Below are positions 1 to 7,390 of a stretch of 64,000 nt of DNA, piece by piece (position 1 is the first letter of the stretch; each line of letters starts with the position of its first letter). The notes under the pieces are model-generated. The model searched no databases. It was not told the origin of the DNA and saw nothing but the letters and a program-made list of their open reading frames with translations. The DNA lies in NCBI RefSeq assembly GCF_000024265.1, contig NC_013204.1:1042180-1106179 (forward strand). The letters run 5' to 3'. The position numbers and the translations under genes were made by a program. The stretch is from Eggerthella lenta DSM 2243. Lineage in GTDB: Bacteria > Actinomycetota > Coriobacteriia > Coriobacteriales > Eggerthellaceae.

Positions 1-69
1 GGGCGTGAGCCGGACGCCATCGACCTTGCTGGCGATATCGCTGGCAACCTCTTCAAGGTCAATCAACAT
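1..69 (-). CDS. Probable AbiEii-type toxin, N-terminus only (cut by window edge)
   Basis: An ATG at 69 opens a frame that overlaps the last 11 bases of the AbiEi-like gene and runs off the left edge. Only about 22 residues are visible, beginning MLIDLEEVASDI. In AbiE loci the AbiEi antitoxin gene is followed, with this kind of translational coupling, by the nucleotidyltransferase toxin AbiEii. The call rests on that context, since no catalytic motif lies inside the window. Confidence 0.45.
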   Translation of the reverse strand, partial: MLIDLEEVASDIASKVDGVRLTP

Positions 70-598
70 CCACTTCATCCCAATCGATAAGCTCCAGGCT
101 GCGCTTCCTCGAGACGAGGTCGTGCAGGCAGCGCTCCTCGGTCGCGATCGGCAGCCGATTCCTCGGCATACGGTCGATTATTCCCCGTTTGACGGCATCC
201 AAATCATCATCAGTATGTACAAATTCGATGGCGCCGAACCGGGTATCGACGAGGCCTTCCGCGCCCGTCGTCACGCACGAGATGCGCCCGAGCGGGATTT
301 GCGAGATAAAGCCCCACTGCGATGCCGCGGACTCGAGACTTTCATAGGTGGCGCCGCCGGGGCGTAGAAACGCCGCGATGTGGCCGAGCAGGTCGCAGCC
401 GTTGGGATGGGAAAGCAGGTAGAGGTACGCGTCGTGGGCGACGCGCTCGAGGATGCCGTCTGCGGTGAGCCTCTTGATGGTCGAGCGGAGCGTATCGCCG
501 TGCTCATCGAAAAGAGCCCCCAGCTCGCGACTCCGGAAGAGGATCCGGCCCTCCAGGTCGCACCCATGCAGGATCTTGATCGCCTCGACGCTTTTCAC
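59..598 (-). CDS. AbiEi-family type IV antitoxin / winged-helix regulator
   Basis: This 179-residue protein has an N-terminal winged-helix region (about residues 20-60, with LRSTIKRLTADGILERV) and a C-terminal part with the LxxRFGxIEFVHTDDD and ATEERCLHDLVSRKR features seen in AbiEi antitoxins. AbiEi binds its own promoter and neutralises the nucleotidyltransferase AbiEii, whose start overlaps this gene. The start is a GTG behind a GGGAGG ribosome site. A perfect TATAAT box lies upstream. The gene has neither the shared palindrome nor the C-terminal tail found in its neighbours, so it is probably regulated separately. Family assignment is fairly secure; the pairing is partly inferred because the toxin is cut off. 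Confidence 0.75.
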   Translation of the reverse strand: MKSVEAIKILHGCDLEGRILFRSRELGALFDEHGDTLRSTIKRLTADGILERVAHDAYLYLLSHPNGCDLLGHIAAFLRPGGATYESLESAASQWGFISQIPLGRISCVTTGAEGLVDTRFGAIEFVHTDDDLDAVKRGIIDRMPRNRLPIATEERCLHDLVSRKRSLELIDWDEVDVD

Positions 599-625
599 GG
601 AAATCCTCCCATCTTCCTCTCATCA

Positions 626-631
626 ATTATA
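626..631 (-). promoter_or_regulatory. -10 box (TATAAT) of the AbiEi-like gene
   Basis: A perfect TATAAT on the minus strand lies about 28 bases upstream of the GTG start, in an AT-rich patch (about 620-660) that contrasts with the surrounding GC-rich sequence. The -35 region is not clear. Confidence 0.5.
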
Positions 632-781
632 ACAGTATGGTCTATATTTAAACCACTTACCCTAGGAACACTGGCTAATCAACCAGACCTCCCAAAGTCT
701 CCCTGGAACCCGAAAAGCCATCCGCCATTAGAGAAACCCTACGCATGCAAATCGAAACAGCCCCCCAATAGACGCAAGAAG

Positions 782-807
782 GCGCCCTCGGAAACCGAGG
801 GCGCCTT
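782..807 (-). terminator. Hairpin terminator after the NUMOD1-repeat gene
   Basis: An 11-bp stem (GGCGCCCTCGG) with a 3-base loop lies 15 bases after the stop of the gene ending at 822. It is followed on the minus strand by TTCTTGCG, a weak T tract. Confidence 0.6.
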
Positions 808-821
808 ACCGACTGCGACCA

Positions 822-1529
822 TTATACCGAGTGCCGATTCCGCTGCATACCGTCCGGGACGCTCGCGCAACCATTCCCCGCGGCGGCCTTTGCCGCGGCC
901 GCCATCGCCGCAGGGCTCTTGCCGCCTTTGACCTTCGTCGGCTTGAAGAACTCCGGCGCCGGCTTCGGCTCGTCCCCATGGTAGAAATGGAGCCCGTTGA
1001 CGGGCGATCCGCAGCGGACGGCCTGGCTGATCGCGGCGGGCGATACATGCAGGGGACGGGCTGTGCCCGAGTTGCCCATGAAGGTCTCGCCGGTTTCCAG
1101 GCAGACGATGGGTCTGATTTTCGAATGGCGCTCCTTAAAGAACTCGGGAGCCGGCTTCGGCTCATCGCCGTAGTAGAAATGGAGTCCGTTGCGCTCGACG
1201 CCCGTGCTTGCCGATGTGCGCACGCCTCCGGCAGCGATGCCGAACGCGCGGCCCGCCTGGAACGCCGACTCGAACATCTCGCCGGTATCGAGGCATACCA
1301 CGGGACGCGGCGGCCTGTTGGGCGGGATGAAGAACTCCGGCGCGGGCTTCGGCTCATCGGCATAGTAGAAGTGCAGCCCTTGGGTGCAGGTACCGCGCTG
1401 GATGGAACGGAAGATGTTGCGCGAGTCGGCGAAACCGAGCTCCTTGGCAGCCCGGTAGGCGGAGTCGTAGGTCGCCCCGGACTCCAGGCACGTGACGGGC
1501 CTCTTGCGCTTTGCGTCTTGGCTATCCAT
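822..1529 (-). CDS. Triple NUMOD1-like repeat protein with shared C-terminal tail
   Basis: The 235-residue protein is built of three repeats of about 65 residues (roughly 11-67, 76-131 and 140-195). Each begins RPVxCLxTG and ends GLHFYYxDEPKPAPEFF. The pattern resembles NUMOD1, a small helix-turn-helix unit found in homing endonucleases, but no nuclease domain is present, so sequence-specific DNA binding is the best guess. After the third repeat come SPAAMAAAAKAA and a short basic end, the C-terminal tail shared with many proteins in this window. It lies 10 bases downstream of the gene ending at 1540 and has a GAGGG ribosome site, so it is the second gene of the operon driven from the promoter at 2900-2948, ending in the hairpin at 782-807. 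Confidence 0.8.
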   Translation of the reverse strand: MDSQDAKRKRPVTCLESGATYDSAYRAAKELGFADSRNIFRSIQRGTCTQGLHFYYADEPKPAPEFFIPPNRPPRPVVCLDTGEMFESAFQAGRAFGIAAGGVRTSASTGVERNGLHFYYGDEPKPAPEFFKERHSKIRPIVCLETGETFMGNSGTARPLHVSPAAISQAVRCGSPVNGLHFYHGDEPKPAPEFFKPTKVKGGKSPAAMAAAAKAAAGNGCASVPDGMQRNRHSV

Positions 1530-1539
1530 GGTGGTCCCT

Positions 1540-2865
1540 CTACTGCTTGATTCCGGCGCGGCTGGCGCAATCGCCGGCGGTCGAGCTGGCCGCGGCGGTT
1601 GCGCGGCGTCCCAGCTCGGCGGGATCGGGCTTTACCGCGACGGCGATCTCGGGCTTCTTCTCGTTATACTCGATGCGCCCTCTGAAGGGATCAGAGAAGC
1701 CGAAGCAGTCCTGGGGTGTGTACAGGTCGATGCGGTCGGACTTCCACTCACCGCGCACGGGTTCCATCATCGTGTACGAGATGTCGTGCGGGTCGATCTC
1801 GAAATCACAGTCGAGCACGGTACCCATGGTGCCGCCGCAGCCGCCAACGGGGTCGTAGATGCCCAGGATGGGCTCATACCCTCCAGGCTTGACCGTGAAG
1901 GTGCCGGCGTTTTCGCAGTCGCCGCGGCAGATTATCGAGAGGCCGGCGTCAACGAACGCGTCGAGAGGCAGCGTCGCGAGGACCGCAAGCCCGACAGGAC
2001 GATTCTGCGGCATGTTGAAGATGTCCTCGCGGAAGCTGCGCTCGAAAGGCGTCACGGGGTCGTTGACGACCTTCTCGATGGTTGTTCCCTGCGAGGCGCA
2101 CAGCTTGTCGAAGATGCTTTCGGGGATGTCGGCGGGACGCGTGAAGGATCGGTAGTCCTCGGTGGGCTCGTACTCCCACCTGTCGTTCTCGCCCTGGCCG
2201 CCCCTATGGCAGACGCACGGCAGGTAGTCTTCCTGCCAACCACGCGCTGCATCGATGACGTCGCCCTCAGAATACAGGCCGTTGACGGACAGTATGAGCG
2301 AGGTCTTGAAGGAAAGCCCGCTGAAATCGATGTCGTAGAAGAACCCGAACTTATCGGTCAGGTCGCCGCGGAGGCGTTCACTGTCGACGTAGGACTCACG
2401 CCCGAGGCACCCCGAGCCGAGCCGCGATTCGATTGCCTGGGCGAACTCATCGGCGATATTCTTGCAATCCGCAAGTCTCGCCTCATCGAGCCCGTCGTTG
2501 AACCTGTCCGTGAGCACGCAGGTGACGGCATGCGACAGGTCGCCGGCGGTTAGCCCCTTGTGCGTCTTGATCTTATCCGGGTCGATGAGGCCATCGGCCC
2601 ACGCAAGCGAGGTGTCCGCGAGCAGTTCGCCGCAGATGCGCGCGGCATAGCCGTACTCCCCGTATTCGGGCCAGTAGTCGAGGTGGATATCCCCTCCGCT
2701 CCGGATGGCCTTCAAGATTTCCTGCCGGTTGAAACGGTTGCCGACGACATCCGCGAGCATCGCGGCGGCCTCGTCGGCGCCGAACAGGTTCACGACGTCA
2801 TCGTAGCTGTCGATCTCGAGGTCATCGGTAAGGGTCGCGCTGTCATTAGGGTTGATATCGGCCAT
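1540..2865 (-). CDS. Unknown 441-residue protein with tail, first gene of its operon
   Basis: I do not recognise this protein. It is acidic, soluble-looking, without signal peptide or membrane segment. Short cysteine and histidine clusters (CVCHRGGQG near residue 217 and ICRGDC near 310) could bind metal. The C-terminus, PAELGRRATAAASSTAG followed by AGIKQ, is a diverged form of the shared tail. The start is ATG behind a GGAGGTGCC-type ribosome site. The promoter with the 14-bp palindrome lies 70-83 bases upstream, and the NUMOD1-repeat gene follows after 10 bases. Confidence 0.8.
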   Translation of the reverse strand: MADINPNDSATLTDDLEIDSYDDVVNLFGADEAAAMLADVVGNRFNRQEILKAIRSGGDIHLDYWPEYGEYGYAARICGELLADTSLAWADGLIDPDKIKTHKGLTAGDLSHAVTCVLTDRFNDGLDEARLADCKNIADEFAQAIESRLGSGCLGRESYVDSERLRGDLTDKFGFFYDIDFSGLSFKTSLILSVNGLYSEGDVIDAARGWQEDYLPCVCHRGGQGENDRWEYEPTEDYRSFTRPADIPESIFDKLCASQGTTIEKVVNDPVTPFERSFREDIFNMPQNRPVGLAVLATLPLDAFVDAGLSIICRGDCENAGTFTVKPGGYEPILGIYDPVGGCGGTMGTVLDCDFEIDPHDISYTMMEPVRGEWKSDRIDLYTPQDCFGFSDPFRGRIEYNEKKPEIAVAVKPDPAELGRRATAAASSTAGDCASRAGIKQ

Positions 2866-2899
2866 GTCGGCACCTCCAGTGAAACGGTTGTCCCCATCG

Positions 2900-2983
2900 A
2901 TGCTACCCGCCGCGAACCCGCACGGAAACGCCCCTTCCCGAACGGGAAGGGGCGCCCCTCCACCACCGCGCCGAGGGTATCCT
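2900..2983. promoter_or_regulatory. Divergent regulon promoter, palindrome copy 1
   Basis: The palindrome TTCCCGAACGGGAA is at 2935-2948 and sits inside a 12-bp perfect stem (2929-2954). On the minus side TAGCAT (2900-2905) is exactly 29 bp away and serves the gene starting at 2865. On the plus side TATCCT (2978-2983) is also exactly 29 bp away and serves the gene starting at 3015. The -35 regions are poor matches, which suits activator dependence. Confidence 0.75.
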
Positions 2984-3014
2984 TTTGCAAAAGACCCGTC
3001 AGTTCGGAGAGGAC

Positions 3015-3467
3015 ATGACCGTAGAGCGAAAGTTCGATGCGAAGTCGATGCTGGGGATGCTGAGGAGATACGAGGCCACGGTCGGCGACCTTTTCGCCGT
3101 CGTGCCTCCCCTGATGCCCCGGGACAGCGTGAAGGCCGCCGACATCGACGGGGTGACCCTTAGGCGCATCTCAGTGAAAGACCTGACGGAAGGCATCCTG
3201 ATGCCGGAGGAAAAGGTGGAGGGGGACGAGCTCATCCGGGTCGATGCGGCCAAGGCGGACCGTTACTGCCTGCGTGCGGGCGATATCCTGATGCCGAGGA
3301 TGCTGCCCAGGCACAAGTACGCGGACTACATGGTGGTGAGCGCGGGGTATGCGGAGCAGGACCTTGCCACGTCCCACAACATGATAACCATACGCCCGCG
3401 GGCCGCGGATATGGCCGAAGGGGAGCGCATAGCGTATTCCGAGATGATGGCGACATGGCGCTTATAG
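3015..3467 (+). CDS. HsdS-like (type I restriction specificity) protein, C-terminus lost
   Basis: The 150-residue frame has the look of a type I restriction S-subunit target-recognition domain: ISVKDLTEGILMPEE near residue 52, then a CLRAGDILMPR stretch near residue 86 and SHNMITIRPR near 123. S subunits are usually about 400 residues, so this is half or less. The ATG at 3015 has a GGAGAGGAC ribosome site. It is transcribed from the plus-strand arm of palindrome copy 1. The last residues overlap the sugar-transferase scar that begins at about 3455, so the 3' end was probably replaced by recombination. No shared tail is present. It may be inactive or a short specificity decoy. Confidence 0.55.
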   Translation: MTVERKFDAKSMLGMLRRYEATVGDLFAVVPPLMPRDSVKAADIDGVTLRRISVKDLTEGILMPEEKVEGDELIRVDAAKADRYCLRAGDILMPRMLPRHKYADYMVVSAGYAEQDLATSHNMITIRPRAADMAEGERIAYSEMMATWRL

Positions 3468-3627
3468 GCCCAAGGCCTGAACGCCCGGCTTTTTGCGCCG
3501 AGTTCGAGAAGCGCATTCACGGCTGGAACTATCGCGCTCTAGTGAAGCCAGGGCTCAGCGACCTCGCGCAGGTGAGGGGCGGCTATGACCTTTTGCCGAA
3601 GGAGAAAGTTGCACTCGACTTGTGGCG
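3455..3627 (+). pseudogene. Fragment of a bacterial sugar transferase
   Basis: The reading frame contains ALIGPRPERPAF, then RALVKPGLSDLAQVRGGYDL and KEKVALDLW, the hallmark C-terminal core of polyprenyl-phosphate sugar-1-phosphate transferases (Bac_transf family, WcaJ/PglC-like). Everything before this motif is missing and the frame stops matching the family after about 3625. It is a remnant joined on the left to the HsdS-like gene and on the right to an IS3 fragment. Confidence 0.8.
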
Positions 3628-3795
3628 CGTGGGGTATCCCAGCCTGCGCATCGCGCGTGTCACCGACCCGCCGCACTCCTCGATCATATCGACGGCCCTG
3701 CGCTTCTGCTCGTCCGTGCAGCTCGGCTGGACCGATTCGGTCCAACAATTTGTCCGCATCCCCATTTGTCTCGAATGCAACGACGCGATGTCCAA
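3628..3795 (-). pseudogene. Fragment of an IS3-family transposase OrfA
   Basis: On the minus strand the frame reads CTDEQKRRAVDMIEECGG and then SVTRAMRRLGYPTR, the N-terminal helix-turn-helix of IS3-family OrfA proteins. Homology stops at about 3628, where the antisense of the sugar-transferase fragment begins. The rest of the insertion sequence is absent. Confidence 0.75.
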
Positions 3796-3965
3796 CTATG
3801 GCTCAGCCTTCGCAACCTGCTGGACTGCTCAGTAGCGCCCAGTAACTACTTAGTAGATACACGGTAGCTGCGGTGTGGCGAAAGTAGGCGGCGATGAAAG
3901 ACGCGGGGTGCGCCTTGCGGCCCGTCCTAGATGACGCCGCACGGTAGCGCTATCGGACAGCTGCG

Positions 3966-4715
3966 CTACCGCAGGTAGACGCTCTTGAGCACCTCGACGA
4001 CCTGCTGCGCCCCGACGCCCTTGATCTTGAGGGCCTTGGGGTCGACGGGGTCCGACTCGTAGGCCTCCAGGAAGCGTCGCATGTCGGCGCGGACCCCCTC
4101 GCTCATGGCGGGGTGCTCGCCGCCCGCGAGCAGCGTGGCGAGGCGGCAAACGTCGTTTCGGTGCTTCTTCACGCTCTTCTCGTCAACGGCCTGGTCGCCC
4201 GCCCGCCTGGCGGAAAGGTCGAGCCACGCCTTGGCCTTGAAGGGGATCAGCCCCTCGACCGACAGGACGGCGACGCCGCCGGCCGACGTCCTGTTTTCGA
4301 CGAGCAGCCGGTAGTACTCCTCGTCGAGCAGGATCGCCGAAAGGCTCGACACCTCGTCGTCGATGTGGATCGGCATGAGGCCGGACTCCGCGTCGCGCAG
4401 GTCGACGTCGGTGCGCGCGAACAGCTCCAGCATGGCGGGGAAGGCCGGGTCCTCCGGCTTGGAGAACCGGTAGAACTGCGGCTTTCCGCCGCTCTTCTGC
4501 CTGTTCTCGTACCCGCCCTCCTTGACGAAATCCCAGAAGACGCGGCCGAACTCGGGCGTCAGCGCCTCCACCAAAAGGACCAGGTCGAGGTCCTTGGTGG
4601 CCCTGAAGTCCTGCCCGGCCTCGCCGAACAGCAGGTCGCAGGCGCCGCCGCCGATCAGGACGTACTCGCCATCGTGGCCCGCAAAGCGCTCCTTGAACTT
4701 ATCGATTCCCCTCAT
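3966..4715 (-). CDS. Nucleotidyltransferase toxin of a type IV-like toxin-antitoxin pair
   Basis: Residues 15-50 carry the nucleotidyltransferase signature IGGGACDLLF followed by TKDLDLVLLV (the GG and DxD metal-binding pair). Further on comes the KAKAWLDLSARR region with a later KKHRNDVCRLATLL helix, as in AbiEii/MenT-type enzymes. Such toxins transfer nucleotides to tRNA or another target. The ATG at 4715 overlaps the stop of the partner gene (4699), which indicates translational coupling; another ATG exists at 4727. It has neither the shared tail nor the regulon palindrome. Confidence 0.75.
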   Translation of the reverse strand: MRGIDKFKERFAGHDGEYVLIGGGACDLLFGEAGQDFRATKDLDLVLLVEALTPEFGRVFWDFVKEGGYENRQKSGGKPQFYRFSKPEDPAFPAMLELFARTDVDLRDAESGLMPIHIDDEVSSLSAILLDEEYYRLLVENRTSAGGVAVLSVEGLIPFKAKAWLDLSARRAGDQAVDEKSVKKHRNDVCRLATLLAGGEHPAMSEGVRADMRRFLEAYESDPVDPKALKIKGVGAQQVVEVLKSVYLR

Positions 4716-5688
4716 GATCGCCTCCAAGCACTCGGTTCAAGACGTTCTCGATCTCGCCCGCGACGCGCGGGTCGTCCCTCTCGTCGGCGGGAAGGGACAG
4801 GATGGCCGAAAGCGGGTCGACCGCGCATCCCGGCGCCGGCACGGGCTCGTAGCGCAGCACCTGCACCACGCACGCGGGATCCTCTGGCTCGTCGAGGCCA
4901 GTGTCGCGCGCGTCGGCCGCCAGCCCCAGGGTGCGCTCCTGCGCTTTGGTTGCGGCGAAAGTCGGCCAGGGGTCGTCCTGCAGCATCGAGAGTCCGCACA
5001 GCGCCGAGAGCCCGCCAAGGGGAAGCTCCGCATCGGGCACGCGGCCCAGGCGATGCTCCCTCGCGACCGGGCTCGACATGCGCGGCTCCAAGTGACGCCA
5101 CATCGCCATCTTGTCCCTGCCGGGGCGCAGCACCCGCCGCCGCCCCTCGGCGGCGACAATCGAGGGGTCGGCGGCCGCGAGCTCGTCGAATGCGCGAGAG
5201 GCGGTCATCTTCGCCGCGCCGAGGAGGCCTGCCGCCTGGGTGACGCTGGCGCCGTCGAGGTCGCCGTAGAGCGCCATGAGCGCGAGGCGCTGCGCCTGGG
5301 GCGAGAACGTGCCAACGTCTGTCTGCCGCCTGTCGCGCGCGTGGCTCCTTCTGCTGCTCAGCGCGATTCCCAGGAACGGCAGGTATACCTGTCCGCTCGG
5401 CTCGATGAAGGGCAGGCCCGCCTCGAGCATCCGCCCGACCCTGTAGGCCGTGGCGCCCTCGAGGGCGAAGGCCACGGGGGTCCCCAGGGCCGCCTCCAGG
5501 GCGTCGCGGTGCTTCGCCATGGTCTTCGCCGTCGGGCTTTCGACGGGGGAGGCCACGGCGAACGGCACGCCGAAGGCGGTCCACCGCTCCAGGGAGTACA
5601 GCCCCCTCAGGTAGAGGGGGAGCCCCGAGGCGTCGACGGGCTCGCAATCGACTCTCGTGTGCAGCGTCTTCTCGACGTACTCCCTCAT
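4699..5688 (-). CDS. Winged-helix antitoxin/repressor paired with the nucleotidyltransferase
   Basis: The 329-residue protein has a central winged-helix region (about residues 150-200: LALMALYGDLDGASVTQAAG, then TASRAFDELAAADPSIV and RRRVLRPGRD), which reads like a MarR/AbiEi-type DNA-binding domain. The N-terminal half is of unknown type. The ATG at 5688 has a strong AGGAGG ribosome site. Gene order, overlap with the nucleotidyltransferase, and an operator-like inverted repeat upstream at 5722-5744 all fit an autoregulating antitoxin. The exact family is uncertain. Confidence 0.65.
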   Translation of the reverse strand: MREYVEKTLHTRVDCEPVDASGLPLYLRGLYSLERWTAFGVPFAVASPVESPTAKTMAKHRDALEAALGTPVAFALEGATAYRVGRMLEAGLPFIEPSGQVYLPFLGIALSSRRSHARDRRQTDVGTFSPQAQRLALMALYGDLDGASVTQAAGLLGAAKMTASRAFDELAAADPSIVAAEGRRRVLRPGRDKMAMWRHLEPRMSSPVAREHRLGRVPDAELPLGGLSALCGLSMLQDDPWPTFAATKAQERTLGLAADARDTGLDEPEDPACVVQVLRYEPVPAPGCAVDPLSAILSLPADERDDPRVAGEIENVLNRVLGGDHEGNR

Positions 5689-5721
5689 GCCCTGCCTCCT
5701 CATGTAACTAAACAATTATCA

Positions 5722-5744
5722 ATGTACCATTATGAATGGTACAT
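5722..5744 (-). promoter_or_regulatory. Operator-like inverted repeat upstream of the toxin-antitoxin pair
   Basis: Perfect 10-bp arms ATGTACCATT and AATGGTACAT are separated by 3 bases, 34 bases upstream of the antitoxin start, in an AT-rich patch. This is a likely binding site for the antitoxin. Confidence 0.55.
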
Positions 5745-5884
5745 AGCAAATCAATTAGTTACACTTAATGACGCCTTGCGAGCCCTCGTGGTCTTTCGGA
5801 ATCGCGATGCGTCTAGCAGGGCGCTCCGCTCGGTTTTCCCTGTGTTTTCGTCTTGGCAAAAGGGATATCTCACCAGGGGCCGAG

Positions 5885-6220
5885 ATGATCGCGAGGTTCC
5901 TGGACGTCCTGGAGGATACCGTGAAGAACCTGACATGGCGCCCGGCGGAGCTCCAGGCGATCGACGCGCCGTCGGCACTGGACTACCGGACGCCAGACTA
6001 TACGGCAAATGCAGCGAAGTACATGGATCTGTACGGCGCCAAGCGCCGCGCGGAGGCCAAGTATGCGGAGGCCCTGGAGAGGGCCGAGCAGGCCCGCAGG
6101 AATGTCGCCGTCGTCCTCGAGAAGACATCTCCCGCCACCCTCGCGGCCGCGGCAAAGAAATCGGCGGCCGCCGGCATAGCCGACAGCCGCCGAGACGATC
6201 CCGCAAAGACGATCCGTTAG
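5885..6220 (+). CDS. Small tail-bearing protein of unknown function
   Basis: This 111-residue plus-strand protein starts at an ATG behind AGGGGCCGAG. It is mostly helical and charged (AEAKYAEALERAEQARRNVA around residues 58-77) and ends SPATLAAAAKKSAAAG followed by a basic end, an excellent match to the shared tail. It converges on the minus-strand gene ending at 6239. No copy of the palindrome precedes it, so it is one of the few tail genes apparently outside the regulon. The longer frame starting at 5768 has an implausible N-terminus. Confidence 0.65.
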   Translation: MIARFLDVLEDTVKNLTWRPAELQAIDAPSALDYRTPDYTANAAKYMDLYGAKRRAEAKYAEALERAEQARRNVAVVLEKTSPATLAAAAKKSAAAGIADSRRDDPAKTIR

Positions 6221-6238
6221 CCGGTAGGCATCGACGCC

Positions 6239-6634
6239 CTAGTGCTTGATGCCGCCGGCCTCGTCCGCATGCGAACCGGCAGTTCGGTTTGCCGCCGCGC
6301 TCGCGGCCTTGGCGAGATCTGCGGGACGACTATCACCGTCATGCGCTTGCGCGCCGTTATGCGCCGGCGTGCCCTTCACGGGATCGAGCGTCATGGCGTC
6401 CCCGTCGAGGTGAACATCGGTCCGGTGCACCGGTTCCGAATCGCGCCCGTCGTAGGTGAAGACATGCACCGGCGTCGGGTAGTCATCCTGAAGCTCAGCC
6501 GGCGCCGCCTCGATGAAGGCGAGCTGCCCGCTGCCCTTCCCATCGGGCAGGTTGATATCGACGCTGATGCCGCCTGCGAACGGCGTGGCAATCAGCTCGC
6601 CGAAATCGGTCATTACAGAAATATGCTCGTTCAT
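6239..6634 (-). CDS. Free-standing copy of the HRTDVHLDGD domain, with tail
   Basis: The whole 131-residue protein matches the C-terminal 130 residues of the 406-residue protein encoded at 8369-9589: both have GELIA, GISV-x-IN, YPTPV-x-x-FTY-x-GRD, HRTDVHLDGD and the tail (here PADLAKAASAAA, ending GGIKH). It is therefore a single-domain paralogue within the same operon. Its start overlaps the stop of the upstream gene by 4 bases (6631/6634). The function of the domain is unknown. Confidence 0.8.
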   Translation of the reverse strand: MNEHISVMTDFGELIATPFAGGISVDINLPDGKGSGQLAFIEAAPAELQDDYPTPVHVFTYDGRDSEPVHRTDVHLDGDAMTLDPVKGTPAHNGAQAHDGDSRPADLAKAASAAANRTAGSHADEAGGIKH

Positions 6635-7377
6635 AACATACGCTCCTTGATACCCAAATTGCCATCAGATTCGTTCACGCTCCGTGCCGCCGCCCAGGCG
6701 GCCACGGTGGCGTCGGGGAAGCGTTCCCGGGCGCGGCTGAAATCGGGCGCGACGGTCTCGCACCAGCAGAAGTCGTAGCCGCAGGTCCACACCTTCTCGC
6801 CGCCCACCTCGACGGGCACCGACATGTGTACGGGCGTGCCGTCGAAGGCCTCGATCACGCGCTCGCCGTCGAACAGGACGGGGAAATCGTCCCCATCGTC
6901 GATCAGCTGCGCGACGATCTGCTCGATGGACTCGCGCGGGAAGTAGTAGATCGGGCCGTAGTTCCAGCCGACCCCCATGGGGTCGCAGTAGGCGCGGAGT
7001 CCGTCCGGGTCCCCGGTGCGCTCCGCGTAGATGCCGTCGATATCGACATGGCATGCGAAGAGGCAGTCGGCGCCGCAGGTCTCCCCGACGGGAGCCCGCT
7101 CGGCGACCTCGGTGAAATACGAGTCCAGCCACCTGGCCGCGGCGGAGCGCATCCCCGCGTTTTCCCTCAATGCCCCGACGATGCCGTCGCAGGCAAGGCA
7201 GCCCCGGATGATATCGCCCCGGGTTGCGCCCCGGGGGAGCATGAAGGCGGGGTCGTCTGGACCGAAGCGGCAGGCGACCTCGTCGCCACGGCGCTCGAGC
7301 TCGATGGCACCCTGCGCGCGGGCGATATAGATATCCTCGAAGGTGGGGAAATCGGGTTTACGGGAGAAGTAGTCCAT
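6631..7377 (-). CDS. Unknown protein, third gene of the 9.6-6.2 kb operon
   Basis: The 248-residue protein starts at MDYFSRK behind AGAAGGG. It contains several cysteines (RGCLACDG, ETCGADCLFACHVD, TCGYDFCWCE), possibly metal-binding. I recognise no family. The end, ATVAAWAAARSV and then LGIKERML, resembles a degenerate shared tail. It lies 13 bases after the stop of the preceding gene at 7391 and overlaps the next gene by 4 bases. Confidence 0.75.
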   Translation of the reverse strand: MDYFSRKPDFPTFEDIYIARAQGAIELERRGDEVACRFGPDDPAFMLPRGATRGDIIRGCLACDGIVGALRENAGMRSAAARWLDSYFTEVAERAPVGETCGADCLFACHVDIDGIYAERTGDPDGLRAYCDPMGVGWNYGPIYYFPRESIEQIVAQLIDDGDDFPVLFDGERVIEAFDGTPVHMSVPVEVGGEKVWTCGYDFCWCETVAPDFSRARERFPDATVAAWAAARSVNESDGNLGIKERML

Positions 7378-7390
7378 GCAGATCGCCCTT

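Noticed and set aside
3455-3835. A 126-residue plus-strand protein spanning the whole scar
   Set aside because: Only the first 55 residues match a family; the rest is antisense to the IS3 fragment, so it is a chimera of remnants.
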